Below, piece by piece: positions 9,612-18,000 of a DNA stretch of 64,000 nucleotides. A model generated the notes under the pieces. That model worked only from the letters and a program-made list of their open reading frames with translations. It was not told the origin of the DNA and made no database searches. The translations under genes were made by a program, and so were the position numbers. Every line of letters starts with the position of its first letter. Position 1 is the first letter of the stretch. This DNA is from Flavobacteriales bacterium. GTDB lineage: Bacteria; Bacteroidota; Bacteroidia; Flavobacteriales_C; GCA-002722245. Where the stretch lies: contig JAHEZL010000023.1 of NCBI GenBank assembly GCA_023251095.1, positions 17,797 to 81,796 of the forward strand, read 5' to 3'.

Positions 9612-11477
9612 ATGAATTATTCTAAAAAACTTTTCCTGTTTTTATTTTTAAGCATCAACATGCTTTCCTTTGCGCAAAGTACTCCACAAACTTCTTGGTG
9701 GAACGACGCCGTGTTTTACGAAGTATTTGTGCGCAGCTTTAAAGACAGTGATGGCGATGGTAAAGGAGATTTTAAAGGATTAATATCCAAGCTGGATTAT
9801 CTCAACGATGGCGATCCTAACACCACTACCGATTTAGGAATTACCGCTATCTGGCTCATGCCCATTATGCAATCGCCAAGTTACCACGGATACGATGTTA
9901 CCGATTACCGAACGATAGAACAGGATTATGGCAACAATCAGGATTTTAAAAATTTCATGACAGAAGCGCACAACAGAGGCATCAAAGTCATTATTGATTA
10001 TGTGATGAACCACACCTCTTCACAACACCCGTGGTTTCAGGCATCCAGCGATTCCACTTCTGCAAAAAGAAATTGGTACAACTGGCAAAAAACCAGTCCG
10101 GGCAACAAGGGACCGTGGAATCAACAAGTATGGTATCCTAAAAACAGTAGCAATTATTACGCAATATTCTGGTCGGAAATGCCCGATTTAAATTACAATA
10201 CTCCTGCAGTAAAAGATGAAATGTTTGACATTGCGCGCTTCTGGATGGAAGACATGAATGTGGATGGTTTTCGTTTAGACGCGGTGAAATATATTTTTGA
10301 AAATGGAAATACGCTGGAAGATGTTCCTGCCACTATTTCTTTCTGGCAAGATTTCCGCACCTATTACAAATCGGTTGACGCCGATGCTTTTGCTGTTGGT
10401 GAAGCGTGGACTTCCACCGACAAAGTTGCGCCTTATGTAAACAACAACGGATTGGATTTTTGTTTTGAATTTGATTTGGCAAGCGCCATTGTAAACACTG
10501 CAAACAACGGAAGTACCACAGCATTAAAAACTCAGATAGATAAAGTAATGACTGCTTATCCTACTTTACAATTCGGAACTTTTTTAACCAATCACGACAT
10601 GAATCGTGCGATGTCGCAATTGGGAAGCAACACCGCAAAAGCAAAAATAGCAGCCGATCTTTTACTCACTCTTCCCGGCATCCCTTACATTTATTACGGC
10701 GAAGAAATTGGGATGACAGGAAGCGGCGTTGATGAAAATAAAAGAACTCCTTTACAATGGAGCAATACTTCGCAAGGAGGCTTTACTACAGGCACTCCAT
10801 GGCGTGCAGTAAATTCTGATTACACCACAAAAAACATTGCCACTCAGCAAGCCGATGCAAATTCTTTATGGAATAAATACCGAAAATTAATTGCTTTGCG
10901 CAACGATGAAATCGCATTGCGAAGAGGAGATTATAAAAATATTTCCTCCTCTACTTCTTCTGCATTTTCTTTTTTACGTCAGTATGGAACTGAAAACATT
11001 ATTGTTGTTTCCAATCCCGGCACCAGTGATTTATCCAATGTTACGATCAGCTTAACACAAGGAGGAATTGCAGCAGGAACTTATAAATTGGTAGAGCTGC
11101 AAAACAGCAATCAAATTCCTGTGACGATTGATGCAAACGGAAGTTTTTCAAATTTAAACATCAGTCTTATTCCTGCACAAAGCACTTTAATTTATAAATT
11201 GATGGAGCCTGCAGCAGCCACCAATGCTATGCAAACACCAATATTTTCTGTTTACCCAACACCGGCAAACAAAGAAATATTTATCAATTATTCTTCTGAT
11301 TTCAACGATGAAATAGCTTATCAAATTTATGATGTAATTGGAGTTCAAATAGCATCTTCTACTCTTGCTTCCGGACAAAAAAATTTTTCCTGTGAAAATC
11401 TTTCTTCAGGAATTTATATGCTGAATTTATCTTACAATGAAAATCATGAAGTTTTTAGAATTGTGATTCAGAAGTAA
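9612..11477 (+). CDS. Secreted GH13 alpha-amylase with T9SS type A sorting domain
   Basis: The protein has 621 residues with a signal peptide ending at about residue 21 (FAQS). It has the alpha-amylase barrel: WWNDAVFYEVFVRSF at the start, then conserved regions with the likely nucleophile D223 (DGFRLDAVKY), acid/base E264 (AVGEAW) and transition-state stabiliser D329 (FLTNHD). A C-terminal all-beta domain is followed by a type A sorting domain (VYPTPANKEIFINY to the end, about 548-621). It is therefore an extracellular or surface alpha-amylase that cuts alpha-1,4-glucan into oligosaccharides, which the nearby GH97 could finish. It starts 5 bp after the giant repeat protein and probably shares its transcript. 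Substrate preference within GH13 cannot be told from the sequence alone. Confidence 0.94.
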   Translation: MNYSKKLFLFLFLSINMLSFAQSTPQTSWWNDAVFYEVFVRSFKDSDGDGKGDFKGLISKLDYLNDGDPNTTTDLGITAIWLMPIMQSPSYHGYDVTDYRTIEQDYGNNQDFKNFMTEAHNRGIKVIIDYVMNHTSSQHPWFQASSDSTSAKRNWYNWQKTSPGNKGPWNQQVWYPKNSSNYYAIFWSEMPDLNYNTPAVKDEMFDIARFWMEDMNVDGFRLDAVKYIFENGNTLEDVPATISFWQDFRTYYKSVDADAFAVGEAWTSTDKVAPYVNNNGLDFCFEFDLASAIVNTANNGSTTALKTQIDKVMTAYPTLQFGTFLTNHDMNRAMSQLGSNTAKAKIAADLLLTLPGIPYIYYGEEIGMTGSGVDENKRTPLQWSNTSQGGFTTGTPWRAVNSDYTTKNIATQQADANSLWNKYRKLIALRNDEIALRRGDYKNISSSTSSAFSFLRQYGTENIIVVSNPGTSDLSNVTISLTQGGIAAGTYKLVELQNSNQIPVTIDANGSFSNLNISLIPAQSTLIYKLMEPAAATNAMQTPIFSVYPTPANKEIFINYSSDFNDEIAYQIYDVIGVQIASSTLASGQKNFSCENLSSGIYMLNLSYNENHEVFRIVIQK

Positions 11478-11545
11478 AAAACAAATTATGACATATTACG
11501 GACAGGACTACAGAAAGTGGGAATATCAAAAATTAAATTTTTATT

Positions 11546-12196
11546 ATGGGAAGTAGGGAATATGAATTATACCGAAGGACATCAGAGGTGTACGCTAAAA
11601 ATGGAATTAAAAATACCACTATGGCCGATATGGCTAGTAAATTAAAAATTTCTAAAAAAACATTGTACAAATTTGTCAATGACCGACCAGAACTGGTTTC
11701 CAATTCAATGACATGGAAATTAGCACACGACACAAAAATTGTCAACGACATTATCGGCAAGAATTTAAATGCTGTTGCCGAATTATATGAAATCAGCAAT
11801 TTTTATTGCAGTAACCTGATGGGTATTCATCCTTCTATTTATTTGGATCTGGAGAAATATTACCCCAATGCATGGAACCAGTTTACTGAATACAAAAACA
11901 TATTTATATACAACATCATGTTCTCAAACATGAAAAAGGGCATAATAGAAGGATTGTACAGAGATGATTTTGATGTGGAAGTGATTGTTAGATTGTATAC
12001 TTCAAAAGTAGACATGGTTTTTGATCCAAGGATTTTTCCAGTAGAAAAATTTAAATTTTCAGAAGTATATCTGGAAATGGTAAACTACCATCTTGCAGGT
12101 ATTGTTAGTGAGGAAGGAATGAAGGAAATCCATCATCTAACTGAAGAAGTTGTGCCTCGACACGAAAATGAGTTAATTGCTGAGTTCGCTTATTAG
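11546..12196 (+). CDS. TetR-family transcriptional regulator
   Basis: The protein has 216 residues. The N-terminal helix-turn-helix is typical of TetR proteins (YAKNGIKNTTMADMASKLKISKKTLYKFVNDRPELV, about residues 18-52). The C-terminal ligand-binding half is helical and divergent, as usual in the family. It lies 68 bp after the amylase gene on the same strand and may be co-transcribed with it; no separate promoter or palindromic operator is obvious in the gap. Its end faces the convergent gene at 12213 with only 16 bp between. The ligand is unknown. Related Bacteroidota regulators often sit beside efflux operons, but here the neighbours are secreted enzymes. Confidence 0.85.
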   Translation: MGSREYELYRRTSEVYAKNGIKNTTMADMASKLKISKKTLYKFVNDRPELVSNSMTWKLAHDTKIVNDIIGKNLNAVAELYEISNFYCSNLMGIHPSIYLDLEKYYPNAWNQFTEYKNIFIYNIMFSNMKKGIIEGLYRDDFDVEVIVRLYTSKVDMVFDPRIFPVEKFKFSEVYLEMVNYHLAGIVSEEGMKEIHHLTEEVVPRHENELIAEFAY

Positions 12197-12212
12197 TTGA
12201 GCTATTTTTTGT

Positions 12213-14534
12213 TTAATCCTCTTTCACAAACTTAGTTGTAGCCTGTACATTTTGCGGATTCAAAATATTGATAAAATAATTCCCGTTAGTATAGTCAGAA
12301 AAGTTTAAATCAAACTTATTATCTCCTGGGATTCCGGCCACCATCGCCGAATAAAGCACTTCTCCATTTATATTGCAAACATTTAAACGATACATTCCTC
12401 CCAACTCTGAAGAAAAGATTAAAGTAGTTTTACCGGTAGTAGGATTTGGAAATATTTGTGTGACGATATCCATTTTATTATCGATATCAACAGCAACTAT
12501 TTTTGATTGCTGATGCTTTCCGTCAAAATCATATTCTGTTAACAGATAATAATTCACACCTGCTTTCGGAGAAGAATCAAAGAAATGATAAGAGAGTAAT
12601 TTATTGCTGTTATTGGCTGCAGGAAGTTTTCCGATGCTTTCAAAATTTTTGCCGTCTTTGGATCGTAAAATATCATAAACATCACTATTGATTTCTGAAG
12701 CAGTTACCCAGGTTAAAGCAACTCCTTCATTTTGCTTTTCTCCTGAAAAAGAAACCAATTCAACAGGCAATGTTGAAGTAGGTACTAATTCACCGGTAAC
12801 TGCAGCAACCGTTTGAGTACCCGTATAACGACCCGCATTACTGGCGCGGATAAAAGTAACTTTTGCCAATTGAGCAGCAGTTAAATCAACAGCTACGTTA
12901 TTTCCTGTTCCAAATTTAATTTTAGGATCGGAACCACCTGCAACAGTACCATCATAACCTCCAAGCCAATCATGAATGTATAAATAATTTGCACCCCAGG
13001 CTACACCGGCACTTGCCGCAAAAGTAACCGTATGATTTCCTGTACTTAAATAAATATGCGCACCGCCAGAACTAGCAGCGAAGGTTCCTGCTGTTAAATT
13101 ATAATCTGCTTCCAGAGATGAATTGCTTATTATCCATGCAGCAGCGGTTGAAACGCTTAAAATGCAATTTGTTTTCACATAAGTACCGCCACTGATGGTT
13201 ACATAATTCAAAGTAGTAATAGTTGACGTAGAACCCGAACAGTTAATTGTTTGTGGAGAACCTGAAGTTCCGCTGCCTGCAAATGTTATCGGAACAACAC
13301 CTGCCACCCATGTAAAAATTCCTGTTGTGGCACCTTGTTGCGTCCAGTTGCCTTTTACCGTAAATGTTTCTCCACTGTGTTTTAAAGTAGCTCCGTTATC
13401 AATTTTAATTCCTCCACAGGTAAACGCTGTCATGCTTTCCAAAGTAGCAGCACAGGCCGTTGTTCCGTCACCTACTGCCAATGTACCTTCAATGCACCAG
13501 GTACCGCTGGGTGCAAATCCGCAACTATTGGTTACGCTGGTACCCATGTTCTTGATGGTCACATTATTCGGATATCCTACTGTAGTACCAATAGTTCCTG
13601 ATGCCATTGCCATCCACTCTAAGCGAGAGCCCGCTCCAGGGGTGTAGCCTTGACCATTATTATCAATTATAAGTGTTGAAGCCGATCCGTATTTAGGAGA
13701 ATTGGTTGTCCACTGTGCATTGTTATCTTGCAAAGTGAGAGTCCCATTAATCAACACATTGGTATTTGTTTGCACTACATGCCTGTTGGCAGTTCCAACC
13801 ACTGCACCTATCTGTAAATTATATAAAGCAATTTGTGCAGTACCAGTGAAGTTATGATCATTACCTCCACCCGTAGTTAATAATACTGTACCACCATCAG
13901 TACCATTTGTACCCGTGGTTGCCATTGAGCCTCCAGTATTTGGATTGTGAATAGTAGTGGATCCACCATTCCCTGTCATGGTAAGTGTGTTCGCTGAACC
14001 TATTTTAAATATCCCTTTGGTTAAAGTTAAAATTCCCCCACCGCTATTGTATTTGATAGTTGCGGCAGAAGAGCTCATGGCGAGAATATCAGTACTGTTG
14101 GTCAAATTCATGGTAATGTTACATACTACAGTAGCACTTGATCCTGCAATAGTTCCGCTGGTACCAGTAAATGTAAGTGTGTTTCTATGTTCAGTAAAAG
14201 TTCCATTATTAGTAAAGGTACCGGTGGCCAACGTTAAGATAATATCGTCATTTACTGTAAGAGTTCCTCCAGTGTTAATAGTCACAGAGATAATTGATGC
14301 TGCTCCCGATACAGTTACCGTATGTCCGTTGGCTATAACAGCATTATCAGATGAAGTAGGAGCAACTCCTCCTGACCATGTTGCTCCCGTGGCCCAGTCG
14401 CCCGTTGCTTGTGATGTTATTGTAGAAGAATAGGCTGAAAAACCAATGAATAGAGATAAAAAAAACAATAAATATCTTTTTATAACCCCCCCTTTAATTG
14501 TTGCGGACAAGCTATTTAAGAAAAATATATTCAT
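12213..14534 (-). CDS. Secreted beta-helix-like repeat protein with T9SS type A sorting domain
   Basis: The protein has 773 residues. The signal peptide (RYLLFFLSLFIGFSAYS) is preceded by an unusual 20-residue N-terminal extension encoded partly by a G7 tract. A G8-like start (GDWATGATWSGGVAPTSSDNAVI) leads into a long run of short beta-strand repeats rich in T, G and N, as in parallel beta-helices. About residues 585-690 form an FN3-like linker (LPVELVSFSGEKQNEGVALTWVTASEINSD), and the last 80 residues (IFPNPTTGKTTLIF) are a type A sorting domain. The C-terminal part closely resembles that of the 34040-37354 protein, so the two are related. No enzyme motif is seen. The only ATG before the signal peptide is at 14534. 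Confidence 0.75.
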   Translation of the reverse strand: MNIFFLNSLSATIKGGVIKRYLLFFLSLFIGFSAYSSTITSQATGDWATGATWSGGVAPTSSDNAVIANGHTVTVSGAASIISVTINTGGTLTVNDDIILTLATGTFTNNGTFTEHRNTLTFTGTSGTIAGSSATVVCNITMNLTNSTDILAMSSSAATIKYNSGGGILTLTKGIFKIGSANTLTMTGNGGSTTIHNPNTGGSMATTGTNGTDGGTVLLTTGGGNDHNFTGTAQIALYNLQIGAVVGTANRHVVQTNTNVLINGTLTLQDNNAQWTTNSPKYGSASTLIIDNNGQGYTPGAGSRLEWMAMASGTIGTTVGYPNNVTIKNMGTSVTNSCGFAPSGTWCIEGTLAVGDGTTACAATLESMTAFTCGGIKIDNGATLKHSGETFTVKGNWTQQGATTGIFTWVAGVVPITFAGSGTSGSPQTINCSGSTSTITTLNYVTISGGTYVKTNCILSVSTAAAWIISNSSLEADYNLTAGTFAASSGGAHIYLSTGNHTVTFAASAGVAWGANYLYIHDWLGGYDGTVAGGSDPKIKFGTGNNVAVDLTAAQLAKVTFIRASNAGRYTGTQTVAAVTGELVPTSTLPVELVSFSGEKQNEGVALTWVTASEINSDVYDILRSKDGKNFESIGKLPAANNSNKLLSYHFFDSSPKAGVNYYLLTEYDFDGKHQQSKIVAVDIDNKMDIVTQIFPNPTTGKTTLIFSSELGGMYRLNVCNINGEVLYSAMVAGIPGDNKFDLNFSDYTNGNYFINILNPQNVQATTKFVKED
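14486..14492 (-). repeat. G7 homopolymer between start codon and signal peptide
   Basis: Seven consecutive C residues on the + strand read as AAA GGG GGG GTT in codons 14-17 of the 12213-14534 gene. Upstream is the only ATG; downstream is the signal peptide. Gain or loss of one G would shift the frame before the signal sequence. Such runs are uncommon in this AT-rich sequence. Confidence 0.6.
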
Positions 14535-14876
14535 AGATTAGAAACCGGTGGCGATGGCTTCTTACAAAATATTGCATCGAAAGGTTTCATTTTATTCAGA
14601 ATACAAACAGTGTTGGCTGTCTTATAAAAACAAAAAAATCTATCGGACATTATTGACATAAGCTGCAACCTAAGTGGCCATTTTATTTTATAAGCAAAAT
14701 ACGACATTAATAAGCCAAGAAGCTAGGTATTTATATAAAATATGGAGAATAAAAAATTCAATGATCTGATTTACAGATAACTATTTTAATAAAGACAAAT
14801 AAAAATATTGATTTTTATTGCTCCTAACTCATCAAATACTCCGTTTATTTACTGAGTTCTCCCTCACTAACAAAAT

Positions 14877-14982
14877 CAATATTAACTAATCAGCAAAAAC
14901 ACAGCTTAGTATTTGGTAATCAGATTTTTAAATATCAAACAACACGACATCATCTTGATTTTTCAGAAGCGGCTGGCTTTAG
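14877..14982 (+). promoter_or_regulatory. Shared regulatory module, class A copy, upstream of the GH43 multidomain gene
   Basis: A degenerate box 1 (CAATATTA) is at 14877-14884. Box 2 TTTGGTAATCAGA is at 14912-14924 (centre 14918). The -33-like TTGAT starts at 14955 within CTTGATTTTTCAG (14954-14966), and the -7-like TGGCTTTAG starts at 14974. Centre to -7 is 56 bp and TTG to -7 is 19 bp, as in the other class A copies. The likely leader is about 40 nt. The rest of this 493-bp gap (14535-14870) holds one lone AAATATGG box at 14738-14745 facing the minus-strand gene, without the remaining elements. Confidence 0.6.
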
Positions 14983-15027
14983 TAGCAAATAACTCTTTAC
15001 TTAAGACACCCAATAAACTCAATAATT

Positions 15028-18000
15028 ATGAATTATAAATTTACTCATCCAACTTTTCTTGTCCTCTTTTCACTATTTACTTTTCATTTGTCCAGTGCAC
15101 AAACCTGGCAACTGGTGACACCTAAGTATTCAACGAACGATGCTATCGTTGCAGGGTTTGTTGCCAATGCTTCCCAATACGGCAATGGCACAACCGATGC
15201 AACTTCGTACATTCAGGCATGCTTGAATTCTTTAGACAATGCCGTTGGCGATGCTAATCACGGTGGTGGTGTTTTGTATTTACCTGAAGGAAAATATAAA
15301 ATCACAGGAAGTATCCTCATCCCTAAAGGCATTACCATCCGCGGCGATTGGCAAAAACCGGTGAAAGGACAAAGTATTGTAGGAACCATTTTAATGGCTT
15401 ACAATGATAAAGGCAATGTCAACGGCACACCCTTTATAACAATGCAACCGGGCGCTGCTGTATTGGATCTGGCTTTCTGGTATCCCGAACAAGATCCTAA
15501 TAATATTGTAGCCTATCCTCCTACTATTCAATTCGGACAACCCAATTATTTCGGTAATGAATACTGCAATGCGAAAAATATAACACTGGTAAATTCCTAT
15601 TCGGGAATATTTTTTTACCGCGGCGGAGGAACTTGTCCAACTATTAATGGTGTTTATGGAACGCCGTTAAAACAAGGAATTGAAATCGACAGAATTGTAG
15701 ATATCGGCAGAACAGAATGGTGTGACTTTTCACCGGCTTATTGGGCGGGTTCGGGGTTGGCGGGCGCCCCCTCCCTGTCTAATACTGTTTACACAAAATG
15801 GATTTACGACAATGGAACAGGTATCATCATGCGCCGCAACGACTGGTCATACACCTGCTATATCTCTATAGATGGCTACAATAAAGGATTTTATGCCACC
15901 AAAACAATTGATGCCATTGAAACTGCAACACCAAACGGACACAATTACGGATTCACTTTTACCAATTGCAAATACGGCTTGTACTTCGATGGCGACAATA
16001 CCGTTGGCATCATGTTTACCGAGATGAAAGTTACGGGCTGTGAATACGGAGTATATGCAGCACCCAATACTGCGGGCATTTTACAATTGTATAAATGGGA
16101 TATCAACGCAAGCAACTGCGCTATTTTTTCCGATCAGACTTCCACCACAAAAATCACTTTACAGGAATCCATAATCGCTAACGGAAAAGTAAAACTGCTG
16201 GGAGGAACTTTACTGGCAATGGATAATGATTTTAATAATTCAGCACCTCAAATTCTTTTTGAAATTAATTCAAGAGGAAACCTAACAGGCAACAGATTTA
16301 AAAATGCAGTTAACATTTCCGAGAAATCGGTTTTTGTAAATCACATTGATCATACTCCTGTTAGCACCACTAAACTTCCTACTTATTTCGAATTTAAATC
16401 TCAATCTAAAAAACCTTCAAGAAACGTAATGTATAACGTGCTTTCCTATGGCGTTACGGTTGGAACAAGAAATGCAATTCCTGCAGCTGACGCAACAACA
16501 GGAATTCAAAATGCGCTCAATCAGGCAAAAACAGATGGCGGTGGAATCGTTTATCTTCCGCCCGGACATTACCGTATCAACGGTTCATTAACCATTCCGG
16601 CAGGTGTTGAATTGAAAGGATCGGTAGATGTTGGCGAAGTTCCAATGGGCCCCGGATCAGTGCTGGAAGTTTACGGAAGCAAAGGAAATGAAAACGGAAC
16701 TCCTTGTATTCAAATGCAACAAGGAAGCGGTTTGAGAGGTGTTGTATTCAATTACCCCGATCAGGTTTTTTGTACAGTTCTTCCCGAAAGTGTACTGAAG
16801 TTTCCTTACACCGTTCAGGTACAAGGAAGTGATGTTTACATTGTAAATGTTGGATTTCGCACGGCTTACAAAGGAGTGGATTTGTTTACTTATAAATGTG
16901 ATCGCTTCTATCTGGATTTTTTAGAAGGTCATGTTTTTACTGTAGGAGCAAAAGTGGGTAATGGTTCTGCCGATGGTATAATTGCCAATATGCAATTCAA
17001 TACCATTGTATATAATTCAGGAGATGAAACTAAATTTGGCAGCTGGCCGAATTCTGATCGCTCTTCTTGTTCCACCGACGCAACAAAAAATCCTTACAAC
17101 TACAACGCAAAATATCTGGATTTTCTAACCATTGGCGATGCTCCGAATATCTTGCTATACAATGATTTTAACTATGGCGCCAATCACGGTTTAATTTTAC
17201 AAAACGGCGCATCGGGCACTGCCCTTGGTTTAGGTTTGGATGGCGATCGCACCGGCATTTTAGTGGATGGAAATGCAAACTTTTCTTTCATAAACACGCA
17301 GGATGTTTCTTTGAATTATGATGCATTGGGAGGTGAACAATCTTCTTATATCAAAACCACATCTAATTTTACTTCAGGCTCTATTAATTTATTCAGTTCC
17401 GATTATTGGGGACAAGCTACCAGCAGCGGTATTGTGATGAATGGCGCAGGAACAGTAAATCTGCAATCTTCAAATTTTGAAAGTCCGGGCAGCCAGTCTT
17501 TCGCCAATGTAAACAATGGAACATTAAACATCGGAAATTCTATTGTCAATCCGAGAGATCCTCTGGTGAATGGAACACAGTTATCGGGCGTTAACATTGT
17601 TGGTTCTGATGTAAATCCTTATTCTTTAAACACAAATACTTTAGGCAGCTATAAAGATAATTTTACCGGTGCTCAACCCTCACCCACCAGTTCATTAAAC
17701 AGAACTGGCTGGATTGCCACAGCTTCAAGAAGCAATGGCGGAAGAGAAGCTCAAAAAAGTATTGACGGTGATGCAGCTACCAGCTGGTCGAGCGGATGGC
17801 AAAACGACGGCGTAGCCATTTGGTATCAGGTAGATATGCTCACTCCTCAAACTTTTAATCAGGTGATACTGGATTATACCGGTAGTCCGAATGACGGTCC
17901 GGCTTCCTATAATTTTTCGGTATCCAACGATGGTATCAACTGGACGCAAGTAGCCACAGGAACCGGTGCAAACCAAATGACCATCATTTCTTTTCCTGTA

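Noticed and set aside
11488..11556. Short ORF of 22 codons between the amylase and TetR genes, overlapping the TetR start
   Set aside because: It has no recognisable domain, length is within chance expectation, and no start signal supports it. A coupling leader is possible but unsupported.
14738..14745. Lone AAATATGG box facing the 12213-14534 gene
   Set aside because: The dyad, the -33 and -7 boxes and the second box are missing at the expected distances, so it is not counted as a copy of the shared module.
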